In this document: piece after piece, positions 1 to 7,725 of the stretch
Numbering within the stretch: the first letter of the stretch is position 1
Layout: every line of letters starts with the position of its first letter
Assembly: GCF_001889525.1 (NCBI RefSeq)
Contig: NZ_CP018192.1
Coordinates: 434,001 to 498,000 of the forward strand
Length of the DNA stretch: 64,000 bases
Direction of reading: 5' to 3'
Origin: Granulibacter bethesdensis
GTDB lineage: Bacteria > Pseudomonadota > Alphaproteobacteria > Acetobacterales > Acetobacteraceae
The notes under the pieces: model-generated
The model's database searches: none
What the model was told of the DNA's origin: nothing
Seen by the model: only the letters and a program-made list of their open reading frames with translations
Translations under genes and position numbers: made by a program

Positions 1-393
1 ATTTTCTGCCGTGCCATCCAGGCGTGCCAGCGTGACATGGGGCATGAAGCGGCGGCGTTCTGCGGGCAGGCCCACGCGCTGTAACCCGGTTTCGATCTTG
101 TTCTGAAGATGGTCCAGCTGCGGATTCTTTTCCACGCCGACATACAGTGTGGAGCGTCCGGCCCGCTCGAAAATACCGATCCCTGTCAGCACCAGAGAGA
201 AACCACGTGCCCGCAAGGAGGACAGGGCCAGATCGAGCTCATCGGCACGATGGCCCGGCACCTCACCGATGAAGCGCAGGGTCAGATGGTAATTTTCCGG
301 TGAAATCCAGCGTGCTCCCGGCAGACCGTAGGCAATCCCGTAGAGTTCATCTTTCAGAATCCAGGGAAGATCGAGCCCGACAAACAGTCTCAT
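1..393 (-). CDS. thpR: RNA 2',3'-cyclic phosphodiesterase (2'-5' RNA ligase family), C-terminus cut by window edge
   Basis: The reading frame starts at an ATG on the minus strand (MRLFVGLDLP) and runs open for 131 codons off the left edge. Two HxT motifs of the 2H phosphoesterase superfamily are visible: HLTLRF near residue 38 and HVTLARL near residue 120. Family members hydrolyse 2',3'-cyclic phosphate RNA ends and can ligate tRNA halves in vitro. The typical family length is about 180 residues, so roughly 50 residues are missing. The family call is firm; the physiological substrate is not known from sequence. Confidence 0.88.
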   Translation of the reverse strand, partial: MRLFVGLDLPWILKDELYGIAYGLPGARWISPENYHLTLRFIGEVPGHRADELDLALSSLRARGFSLVLTGIGIFERAGRSTLYVGVEKNPQLDHLQNKIETGLQRVGLPAERRRFMPHVTLARLDGTAEN

Positions 394-679
394 GGGTGCT
401 CTCCCGGGGGGAGGGGGTGGCGGGGGCAGCATGTGCGAGGCAATCCGGCTGGCAGGACCAGAGCAACGCAAGACGGTGCCCGGTAATATCAGCCATGGTC
501 AACCATGACGGATCATGACCGATTATTCATTTTCCATGCAGGGGGGCAGGCGGTCAAAGGCGTTTCTTTTACATCTTGTCATAAACGCAGAGCTTGATCG
601 CTTTTTGCCCTGAAACAAGATAATGTGACATCAAGATCCATGGCCGGGCTTTGTTCCGACCGTTACAGGAGAATCGTGT
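394..679. other. Divergent intergenic region between thpR and the BI-1 gene
   Basis: No convincing gene lies here; short open frames have no recognisable product. It must hold the promoters of both divergent genes. A GATAAT hexamer at 619-624 is a possible -10 element for the downstream gene, with TTGATC at 594-599 as a poor -35 at a long 19-base spacing. A GGAG ribosome-binding site lies 8 bases before the ATG at 680. Confidence 0.4.
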
Positions 680-1453
680 ATGGCCTTTCGTCCAGATAAC
701 AGCGTCCGCCCGGGCGTCTGGGGTGCCGCCGACACCGCATCCATGGATGCCGGTCTGCGCGCCTACATGCTGCGTGTGTTCAACTGGATGGCATCAGGTG
801 TCGCTCTGACCGGCATTGTGGCCTACGCCATTGCCCATACCAGCCTGATAAATGCTTTCTATCATCCGGTGATGACCGAGCAGGGTGTGAGCATTCAGCC
901 CACGGCGCTGGCCTTCATCTCCATGATTTCGCCGCTGGCTTTCGTGCTGGTGCTGAGCTTCGGCATCAACCGCCTGAGCCTCGGTACGGTGCAGGCGCTG
1001 TTCTGGTTGCTTTGTGTCGCGATGGGCGCCAGCCTGACCAATATCTTTCTGGTTTATACCAATGCCTCGATCGTGCAGACCTTCTTCGTGTCTGCGGCGA
1101 CATTCGCGGCGATGAGCCTGTATGGCTACACCACGCGCTCCGACCTGACCCGCCTCGGCAGTTTTCTGATGATGGGGCTGATCGGGATCGTCATAGCCTC
1201 GGTGGTCAATCTGTTTGTCCATAGCGGCATGATGGGCTTCGTGATCAGCGTGATTGGTGTGCTGGTGTTCACCGGGCTGACCGCCTACGACACCCAGCGT
1301 ATCAAGGTGGATTATGCGCAGTTCGCCACTCAGGGAGGCAGCGATTTTGCGGCTCGTCGTTCGGTGTTCGATGCACTTCAGCTTTATCTGAACTTCATCA
1401 ACCTGTTCATGATGCTGCTTCGCCTGCTGGGTAACCGCGCCAGCAACGACTGA
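680..1453 (+). CDS. Bax inhibitor-1 / YccA family integral membrane protein
   Basis: A 257-residue protein with about seven hydrophobic segments after a short polar N-terminus. The spacing of the segments, the GLTAYDTQRIK stretch near residue 210 and the C-terminal LQLYLNFINLFMMLLRLLG are typical of the BI-1/YccA (UPF0005) family. E. coli YccA interacts with FtsH and related proteins form pH-gated Ca2+ leak channels, so a role in inner-membrane quality control or ion leak is likely but not proven. The ATG has a GGAG site 8 bases upstream. A strong terminator follows, so it is probably a single-gene unit. Confidence 0.9.
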   Translation: MAFRPDNSVRPGVWGAADTASMDAGLRAYMLRVFNWMASGVALTGIVAYAIAHTSLINAFYHPVMTEQGVSIQPTALAFISMISPLAFVLVLSFGINRLSLGTVQALFWLLCVAMGASLTNIFLVYTNASIVQTFFVSAATFAAMSLYGYTTRSDLTRLGSFLMMGLIGIVIASVVNLFVHSGMMGFVISVIGVLVFTGLTAYDTQRIKVDYAQFATQGGSDFAARRSVFDALQLYLNFINLFMMLLRLLGNRASND

Positions 1454-1480
1454 TCCAACCCACTGTCAGTCCTGAATCAG

Positions 1481-1515
1481 AACCGGCCGGGAATTACGTC
1501 CCGGCCGGTTTTTTT
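1481..1515 (+). terminator. Rho-independent terminator after the BI-1 gene
   Basis: AACCGGCCGGGA (1481-1492) pairs perfectly with TCCCGGCCGGTT (1499-1510) around a 6-base loop, and the hairpin runs into seven T residues. It begins 28 bases after the stop codon. On the opposite strand the hairpin is followed by only two T residues, so it should work mainly for the plus-strand gene. Confidence 0.9.
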
Positions 1516-1544
1516 GTGTCTGCTGGAGGAAGAAACAATCCGGC

Positions 1545-2324
1545 TCAGCGGGCTGCCGGAGCGATGGCGTTTTCCAGGGTCGGCAGATCGACTGCACCGG
1601 GAAACAGCTTCGACCCGATGACATAGGCCGGTGTGCCTTCCAGCCCCAGCGAGCGCCCGAGAGCAATATTATCCGCCAGTCGCTTTTCGATGGCCGGGTC
1701 CTGCATGTCCTTGTGAAGTCTGTCGACATCCAGCCCCAGCGTGCGGGCCTGCCGGTCGATGTCCTCCTGCGTCAGGTCGGGAGAGCCATGCATCAGGGCG
1801 GCCCGCAGCTGCACATAGCCACCCTGTTTCTGTGCTGCCAGCAAAGCACGGGAGCCGAGTTCACTTTTGTCGCCGAGAATGGGCATGTCTTTATAGACAA
1901 CGCGGAGCTCGGGGTGTTTGCGGATCAACTCATCCATGACCGGCACCATCCGGCGGCAATACGGGCAGCGCACATCATAGAATTCTACGATGGAGGTGGA
2001 TCCTTTCGGATTGCCCGCAACGGGATCGGCCGGATCGCTGGTCAGACGTGACGCATTGGCTGCAATGGCGCCTTCCCGGGCGGAGAGGGCGCGGCGGTTT
2101 TCATCCTGTTGCAGGGCGGTGATAGCATCTTTCAGAATCGTTGGATCTTTGACCAGAGCCTGACGCAGGATGGTCACGATTTCCGCGCGTTGGGCCGGTG
2201 TGAAGGTTTCGCTGTGGGCGTCACCGGGCAGCAGCAGGCCGGCAAGGATGGGCAGGGCAAGCAGGCCATGCCGCCGAAAAGACTGGCGCGGGGCACGGGA
2301 ATAAAAGAGCGGAAGGCTGGACAT
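1545..2324 (-). CDS. DsbA family thiol:disulfide interchange protein, exported
   Basis: A 259-residue protein with an N-terminal signal sequence (hydrophobic core LLALPILAGLLLPG, likely cleavage after DAHS near residue 38). A thioredoxin-fold catalytic site CPYC follows VEFYDVR at about residue 120, and the cis-proline loop GTPAYVIG is present near residue 232. About 70 helical residues precede the thioredoxin fold, as in DsbA/Com1-like proteins of alphaproteobacteria. It should act in the periplasm as a disulfide oxidase or isomerase. No DsbB or DsbD partner is in the window. Confidence 0.88.
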   Translation of the reverse strand: MSSLPLFYSRAPRQSFRRHGLLALPILAGLLLPGDAHSETFTPAQRAEIVTILRQALVKDPTILKDAITALQQDENRRALSAREGAIAANASRLTSDPADPVAGNPKGSTSIVEFYDVRCPYCRRMVPVMDELIRKHPELRVVYKDMPILGDKSELGSRALLAAQKQGGYVQLRAALMHGSPDLTQEDIDRQARTLGLDVDRLHKDMQDPAIEKRLADNIALGRSLGLEGTPAYVIGSKLFPGAVDLPTLENAIAPAAR

Positions 2325-2621
2325 AAGGCTGTTTCCTGCACTGCTTTTCTGCCCGAAGCCGGGCGTGGCGGCCTATCGATTGGCCGTGATACGCAAGCTT
2401 TGGCGGATCGGGGCGGTAACGTCCAGTTACGGTCAGGTCAGGATTGGCAGAGGAAAGCCGCCAAGGGGCAGACCAAGGGGGCAGACCAAGGGGGCAGATA
2501 GGCATGCGGTGCGACGTTATGATCCCGCTCCGCGTTGCCCGCAGCGGGAAGCTGTTTTAAGCCTTGACTGATTGCGGCATCATAGCGGTGCCGCCGAATC
2601 AATCATGAGGGGTCGCAGTCT
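2325..2621. other. Divergent intergenic region with a small tandem repeat
   Basis: No gene is supported. The region separates the divergent DsbA-like and GGT-like genes and must contain both promoters; I cannot pick -35/-10 pairs with confidence. Its main feature is the three-copy repeat at 2461-2498. Confidence 0.4.
2461..2498. repeat. Three tandem copies of a 12-13 base G-rich unit
   Basis: CCAAGGGGCAGA (2461-2472) is followed by two identical CCAAGGGGGCAGA units (2473-2485 and 2486-2498). The first copy lacks one G. The array is non-coding and lies about 125 bases upstream of the GGT-like gene. It could be a slippage-prone tract or a multi-copy protein-binding site; nothing else shows which. 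Confidence 0.8.
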
Positions 2622-4043
2622 GTGAATTCCGCCCGGATACGATGGACACACCGTCTGCGGCAGGGTGTCGCATTGTCGGCCGCCCTGATGATGGCAGGCT
2701 GCTCGACAGTCAGCGGCATGAGCGATCTCGTGTTCGGCTCCGACAAGCCTGTTGGTCCCCAACCGGGTTATATCAAGGGGTTTGTTGGCGGAGTGGCCGC
2801 TGATGAGCCGCGCGCGGCCCTGGTGGCGCGCGATGTGCTGTCTTCTGGCGGCAATGCGGCCGATGCGGCGGTGGCGCTCGCCATGATGCTGACGGTCACG
2901 CTGCCATCCCGTGCGTCGCTGGGCGGAGGCGGTGCCTGTCTGGCCTATCGCCCTGATGGCAAGGGAGGGCTGAAGGAACCGCAGGCAATCATGTTCCTGC
3001 CGCAGCCCGCATCGCAGATTGGCGGTTCTTCCCGTCCGGCAGCCATCCCGGCCATGGCGCAGGGCTTTCAGCTTCTCAACAGCCGTTTCGGCAGCAAGAG
3101 CTTTCGCAGTCTGGTTCTGAAAGCCGAAGAAACGGCCAGGTTCGGCTTTCCGGTTTCGGCTGCGCTGGCGGCGGATTTTCAAGTGGTTGGCGGGGCTTTG
3201 CTGGAAGATGCCGGCAGCCGTGCGGTGTTCGGTGGCAATGGCTGGCTGCCCGGGATTGGTGATCAACTGGTTCAGCCCGAACTGGCCAACAGTCTGTTGC
3301 GACTGCGTGGGTTTGGCGATCAGAGTTATGAAGCGGCCATTGAAGCTGCTGCTCCGAAGCTTGGCCTGAGACTGACGATCGACGCATCACAGGCCAAACT
3401 CGTGCCTCCGGTGGTGGTGCAGGCAGGGCGGGACAGTGTCGCTTTTCTGCCGCCACCTGCCGATGGCGGGATCGCTGCCGCCGCCGCGTTCAAGCTGTTG
3501 CAATCTGATCCGGGTCAGTGGCGCCGGGCGCAACAGCGTGCAGAAGCTGCCGCTTCCGCATGGCGGAGTGGTCATGCCTCGGTGGAAGGGGTTCTGAACG
3601 GGGCTGGCAGCAGCCGTGCCCTGCCGCCTCTGCCGGCCTCAACCAGTTTTGTAACCATGGATCGGGACGGCAATGCGGTTTCCTGTGCCCTGACGATGAA
3701 TAATCTGTTCGGGAATGGGGAAGTCCTGCCGGGAACCGGTATTCTGCTTGCCGCTTCGCCTGATCGTGGTCCGCAGCCGCTGTTGTCGGCGGCACTGGCA
3801 TGGAATCCTGCGAAAGACGCCTTTCGTGCGGCAACGGCGGGATCGGGTCAGGAAGGCGCCCCGCTCGCCGCTGGCGCCGCGATGGCCAATGCCCTGCGCA
3901 GCCGTGAAGCCATTGCGACAAAACTGCCGGAACCGGCGCGGATGAATGCCATCGGCTGTGCCGGTTATCTGCCCGGTAGTAGCGGAAGCTGTGGCTGGGT
4001 GACCGATCCCAAAGGGGCGGGAGTCGCCTTGGGAGCACGCTGA
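2622..4043 (+). CDS. Gamma-glutamyltransferase-like lipoprotein, divergent and probably non-canonical
   Basis: A 473-residue protein with a lipoprotein signal (LMMAGC, acylated Cys near residue 27). The Ntn-hydrolase GGT core is recognisable from SGGNAADAAVALAMMLTV and LGGGGACLAYRPDG near residues 75-120 and from FVTMDRDGNAVSCALTMNNLFGNG near residue 345. In E. coli GGT the chain is cut before Thr391 in the motif QTTHYSVVDKDGNA; here the aligned stretch is ASTSFVTMDRDGNA, placing Ser rather than Thr at the nucleophile position. The substrate-binding E-x-A-P and the LSSMSP and GSPGG motifs are also altered. It is about 100 residues shorter than usual. The last base of its stop codon is the first base of the next gene's ATG. 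Enzyme activity is doubtful. Confidence 0.75.
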   Translation: MNSARIRWTHRLRQGVALSAALMMAGCSTVSGMSDLVFGSDKPVGPQPGYIKGFVGGVAADEPRAALVARDVLSSGGNAADAAVALAMMLTVTLPSRASLGGGGACLAYRPDGKGGLKEPQAIMFLPQPASQIGGSSRPAAIPAMAQGFQLLNSRFGSKSFRSLVLKAEETARFGFPVSAALAADFQVVGGALLEDAGSRAVFGGNGWLPGIGDQLVQPELANSLLRLRGFGDQSYEAAIEAAAPKLGLRLTIDASQAKLVPPVVVQAGRDSVAFLPPPADGGIAAAAAFKLLQSDPGQWRRAQQRAEAAASAWRSGHASVEGVLNGAGSSRALPPLPASTSFVTMDRDGNAVSCALTMNNLFGNGEVLPGTGILLAASPDRGPQPLLSAALAWNPAKDAFRAATAGSGQEGAPLAAGAAMANALRSREAIATKLPEPARMNAIGCAGYLPGSSGSCGWVTDPKGAGVALGAR

Positions 4044-5203
4044 TGGCTTTGAAAATCGGGCGGGGTGGTTTGACTCCTCCTTTCATCGTCATGGATGTGA
4101 TTTCAGCTGCCAATGCGCGGGCGCAGTCTCTGCCTCCCGGCATGCCGGGAGTGATTCGTATGGAGGTTGGTCAACCCTCCACCGGCGCCCCTGCCCGAGC
4201 GATCGAGGCCGCGAAGCAGGCGCTGGGGAGTGGTGATCCGCTCGGCTATACCGAAGCGTTCGGCCTGCCGGTGCTGAGGGAGCGTATCGCTGCGCATATT
4301 CGTGACTGGTATGACATTGAGGTGCCTGTTTCCCGTATTGCGGTCACGGTCGGTGCTTCCGGTGCTTTCCCGCTGGCTTTTCTGGCTGCGTTCAATCCGG
4401 GGGATCGGGTGGCATTGGCGGCACCCTATTATCCGCCTTACCTCAATATCCTGAAGGCGCTGGGGCTGGAGCCGGTCGTTATCGAAACCGGACCTGATAC
4501 ACGCTATCAGCCCGATCTTGCGGCGCTGGAGGCGCTCGATCCGCGCCCTGATGGGCTGATCATCGCCAGCCCCTGCAATCCGGCGGGAACAATGCTGCTG
4601 CCGGATGAGCTTAAAGCACTGGCGGAGTGGTGTGAGCGGGAAGGGGTCAGATTGATCTCGGATGAGATCTACCATGGACTGCAATATGAGACATCGCTTT
4701 CGACCGCTTCGGCTTTTTCGTCCTCTGCGATCGTCATCAACAGTTTCAGCAAATATTTCAGTATGACCGGATGGCGGGTCGGCTGGATGGTGCTGCCGGA
4801 GGATCTGGTTCGTCCGGTGGAGCGCCTGGCACAGAATCTGTTCATCAGCGCGCCGCATATCAGCCAGCGTGCGGCTTTGGCGGCGTTCGACTGTACGGCA
4901 GAGCTGGAAGCGAATCTCGACCGCTTTCGCTGCAACCGGTTGGAACTTCTGGCCAATCTGCCCCGCTGCGGTTTTGCCCGGCTGTCGCAGGCACAGGGCG
5001 CTTTCTACATCTATGCCGATATTTCAGGCCGGACCGGGGACAGCGCTGCCTTCTGCACCCGTATGCTGGACGAGCTCGGCATTGCTGTCACACCGGGACT
5101 GGATTTTGACGCTGCGCGCGGGCATCGTACGATGCGCTTCAGCTATTGCGGTGCGGAAAGCGATGTCAGAGAAGCCGTGGAGCGACTCTCCGGCTGGCGC
5201 TGA
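4043..5203 (+). CDS. Pyridoxal-phosphate-dependent aminotransferase, class I/II (aspartate aminotransferase family)
   Basis: A 386-residue fold-type I PLP enzyme. Visible are the N-terminal VGQPSTGAP, the cofactor loop SPCNPAGTM near residue 178, DEIYHGL near residue 208 and the Schiff-base lysine in INSFSKYFSMTGWRVGW near residue 235. The C-terminal TMRFSYCG carries the carboxylate-binding Arg. It should transfer an amino group between an amino acid and a 2-oxo acid in the cytosol; the substrate cannot be read from sequence. The start overlaps the upstream stop (TGATG), so it is translationally coupled to the GGT-like gene. The ATG encoding MDVISAANARA (4094) is an alternative start. Confidence 0.85.
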   Translation: MALKIGRGGLTPPFIVMDVISAANARAQSLPPGMPGVIRMEVGQPSTGAPARAIEAAKQALGSGDPLGYTEAFGLPVLRERIAAHIRDWYDIEVPVSRIAVTVGASGAFPLAFLAAFNPGDRVALAAPYYPPYLNILKALGLEPVVIETGPDTRYQPDLAALEALDPRPDGLIIASPCNPAGTMLLPDELKALAEWCEREGVRLISDEIYHGLQYETSLSTASAFSSSAIVINSFSKYFSMTGWRVGWMVLPEDLVRPVERLAQNLFISAPHISQRAALAAFDCTAELEANLDRFRCNRLELLANLPRCGFARLSQAQGAFYIYADISGRTGDSAAFCTRMLDELGIAVTPGLDFDAARGHRTMRFSYCGAESDVREAVERLSGWR

Positions 5204-5221
5204 TCCTGAAAGACTGGCGGA

Positions 5222-5728
5222 TCAGGGAAGCTTGATAATCTTGTGATAGCCGCGTCCGAAATAGATCAGCCCTTCATGGGATGGGCCAGTACGAATGGCC
5301 TCTACTTCACAGAAAAACACGGTGTGGGTGCCGACATCCGTAGTCTGCGCAATGCGGCAGTCGAAGGAAACGACGGCTCCGTCCAGCATCGGCGCGCCTG
5401 TTGCCAGAGTGGTCCATTCAGCCTGTGCAAAGGCATCATCGGCTGCATGATCGGAGGACGCAAAAATATTGGACAGCGCTTCCTGATTCGCAGACAGCAC
5501 GTTGACGCACAAAATACCGTTCCGGGCGAAAGTGGCATGACGCTGGCTGGAGCGGTTCATACACACCAGCAGGGTCGGCGGATCATCCGTCACACTGCAC
5601 ACGGCGGAGGCGGTGAAGCCGCACCGCTCCTGTCTTTGCCCTGGGCGCAATGGAGAGGCTGTCGTGATGACGTTGACGGCTGCACCCAGCCGGGCCATCG
5701 CGTCCCGGTATTCCTGTCTGGATACCAT
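5222..5728 (-). CDS. Flavin reductase-like protein (FMN-binding split-barrel family, HpaC/RutF type)
   Basis: A 168-residue protein matching the flavin reductase-like domain throughout: AMARLGAAVNVITT at the start, GFTASAVCSVTDDPPTLLVCMNRSSQ in the FMN-binding region, then FARNGILCVNVLSANQE and a C-terminal GLIYFGRGYHKI. Family members use NAD(P)H to reduce FMN for a partner monooxygenase. No monooxygenase lies nearby, so the partner is unknown. It is convergent with the aminotransferase gene. Confidence 0.85.
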   Translation of the reverse strand: MVSRQEYRDAMARLGAAVNVITTASPLRPGQRQERCGFTASAVCSVTDDPPTLLVCMNRSSQRHATFARNGILCVNVLSANQEALSNIFASSDHAADDAFAQAEWTTLATGAPMLDGAVVSFDCRIAQTTDVGTHTVFFCEVEAIRTGPSHEGLIYFGRGYHKIIKLP

Positions 5729-6080
5729 GATTGATCTGATCCTGCCTGATACGCTTTCCGGTCGTCAGACCGGGAGATGATTGAAACCGTTATCACGCGG
5801 AGTTTGGCGTGACATACGATCCTGCCATGTGAGTTAAGCCGCGGGGCGGCCTTTTTCCAAGAGATGTGGTCGCAATTTCTGCCATGCAGGCGGAGCACGA
5901 TTGGTTACAGTATCAATCCGTATGAACAGGGTTTCACCCCGCCGCTTTGTTCCTGTCACGTGTTGTGGGGCATAGAAGAGACACACAAGATTTTTCGGCG
6001 TCGGATTGGCCGGAAAACGACATTGTCAAGCTGATCTTTGTTCACTGTCATCTTTCGGTCACACCAAAAGGATTCGCTGT
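5729..6080. other. 352-base divergent intergenic region upstream of the flavin reductase and DegP genes
   Basis: I see no gene here. A dyad TCACGC (5793-5798) / GCGTGA (5807-5812) with an 8-base spacer lies 65 bases upstream of the flavin reductase start and could be an operator. The AAAGGA before the DegP ATG at 6081 is a plausible ribosome-binding site. No clear sigma-70 or heat-shock promoter could be picked by eye. Confidence 0.4.
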
Positions 6081-7643
6081 ATGTCTCTTCGTCAGGATCA
6101 ACCTGAAATCCATGTGGCACCCGATTATTCGGCTTCTGCCACCATTCTGCACCATGCCCCGCGTCGCGCCCGCATGTTCCTGGCGGCGGCGCTGCTGGCT
6201 GCCACGGCACTGACCGGCTATGGCATTGAGCATGTTACCCAGGCTGAAGAGTTGACGAAATCGGTTCCCGTCGCTGCGCCGATGGGTGATTTTTCTGCTC
6301 TGGTGCAGCATGTGCGCCCAGCGGTTGTTTCCATCACCGTGAAGATGGTGCCTCGTCAGGTAGCGCAGGAAGTGCCGGGCGGCATTCCTTTGCCTTTCGG
6401 TATGCCGGGTGCTGGTCCGGACGTTGAAGACGGTGGGCGGCCTGCCCCCCGCATGGCGGAGGCTCGTGGTTCTGGTTTTATTATCGATGCCAATGGCACG
6501 ATCGTGACCAATAACCATGTCGTAAAAGACGCGAAAACCGTCTCCGTCACTCTGGATGACGGAACGGAGCTTCCCGCCACCATTGTCGGTCGTGACCCGC
6601 GGACCGATCTGGCCGTGTTGAAAGTTTCGGCTGGTCATCCACTACCGTATATTGAACTGGGTGACAGCGACCGTGTCCTGCCGGGGCAGTGGGTGGTGGC
6701 TGTCGGCAATCCGTTCGGGCTTGGCGGCACTGTGACGGCCGGGATTGTCTCGGCGCGGGGACGGGATATCGGCTCAGGCCCCTATGACGACTACATTCAG
6801 GTTGATGCGCCGATCAATCAGGGTAACTCGGGCGGCCCACTGTTTTCTCAGGATGGCAAGGTGATCGGCGTGAATACGGCGATTTTCTCACCGACCGGTG
6901 GCAGTGTGGGTATCGGCTTTGCCATTCCTTCCAGCATTGTTCGCAATGTGGTCAGCCAGCTTGAGAGTGGTGGCAAGGTCACACGCGGCTTTATTGGGGT
7001 GACGGCCCAGCAGGTGGACAAGGATATGGCGGCGGCGCTGAACCTGCCGCTGGCGAAGGAAGGATCGCCCAAGGGTGCGCTGATCTCCTCTATTGAGCAG
7101 GACAGCCCGGCGGCAAAAGCCAGCCTGCGCCCGGGTGATGTGGTGCAGACTGTGAATGGTCAGGTTGTCGGCTCGCCGCGGGATCTGGCGCTGAAAGTTT
7201 CTTCCCTGAAGCCGGGCAGCAATGCGACGCTTTCTGTGGTGCATGACGGTACGGCGCGGGATGTCACGGTGACTATCGGTGCCATGCCGTCCACAGAAAC
7301 TGCCAGCCTTCAGAGTGGCACCGGTGCGGAAAGCGGGCAGGGCCGGATTGGTGTGGCGTTGCAGCCGCTGACGCCGGAGCTGCGCAACGAGCTTGAAATC
7401 CCCGCTGAGGTCAAGGGAGCGGTGATCGCCAATGTGCAACCGGGATCAGCTGCCGAGCAGGCCGGGATCAAGGCTGGCGATGTGCTGGTAGGGGTCAATA
7501 CGACAAGCGTGAGCAGCCCCTCGCAGGCGGCTTCCGCTATTCATGCGGCCAGCAAGCGTAACACAGTGGCGCTGCGTATCATGCGGAATGGCCAGATCGG
7601 CTTTGTCGGAGTAAATCTGAAGGGTGACACCACCGACGGCTGA
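6081..7643 (+). CDS. degP: DegP/HtrA (Do) family periplasmic serine endoprotease
   Basis: A 520-residue S1C protease. The start at 6081 (MSLRQDQPEIHV) is preferred over an upstream in-frame codon because of AAAGGA just before it. A membrane-anchoring or signal segment (MFLAAALLAATALTGY) lies at residues 32-47. The catalytic triad is visible: His146 in TNNHVV, Asp176 in DPRTDLAVLKV and Ser250 in GNSGGPLF. Two PDZ domains follow, near residues 310-400 and 430-515. Such proteins degrade or chaperone misfolded envelope proteins. It is single and convergent with rlmB. Confidence 0.95.
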   Translation: MSLRQDQPEIHVAPDYSASATILHHAPRRARMFLAAALLAATALTGYGIEHVTQAEELTKSVPVAAPMGDFSALVQHVRPAVVSITVKMVPRQVAQEVPGGIPLPFGMPGAGPDVEDGGRPAPRMAEARGSGFIIDANGTIVTNNHVVKDAKTVSVTLDDGTELPATIVGRDPRTDLAVLKVSAGHPLPYIELGDSDRVLPGQWVVAVGNPFGLGGTVTAGIVSARGRDIGSGPYDDYIQVDAPINQGNSGGPLFSQDGKVIGVNTAIFSPTGGSVGIGFAIPSSIVRNVVSQLESGGKVTRGFIGVTAQQVDKDMAAALNLPLAKEGSPKGALISSIEQDSPAAKASLRPGDVVQTVNGQVVGSPRDLALKVSSLKPGSNATLSVVHDGTARDVTVTIGAMPSTETASLQSGTGAESGQGRIGVALQPLTPELRNELEIPAEVKGAVIANVQPGSAAEQAGIKAGDVLVGVNTTSVSSPSQAASAIHAASKRNTVALRIMRNGQIGFVGVNLKGDTTDG

Positions 7644-7654
7644 TCAGATAGGAA

Positions 7655-7679
7655 GGATGGCTGGTTATCCCGGCCATCC
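7655..7679. terminator. Possible hairpin between convergent degP and rlmB
   Basis: GGATGGC (7655-7661) pairs with GCCATCC (7673-7679), with further partial pairing inside. It lies 11 bases past the degP stop in a convergent intergenic gap. No T-run follows on either strand, so it is at best a weak or Rho-assisted terminator. Confidence 0.35.
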
Positions 7680-7725
7680 CCCTGTTAGTCCCTTTGGCAG
7701 TGCTGGCTTGTTCAGCCGGAGCGGA

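Noticed and set aside
2461-2498. Possible CRISPR-like array
   Set aside because: The units are 12-13 bases, directly adjacent with no spacers, and no cas gene is present.
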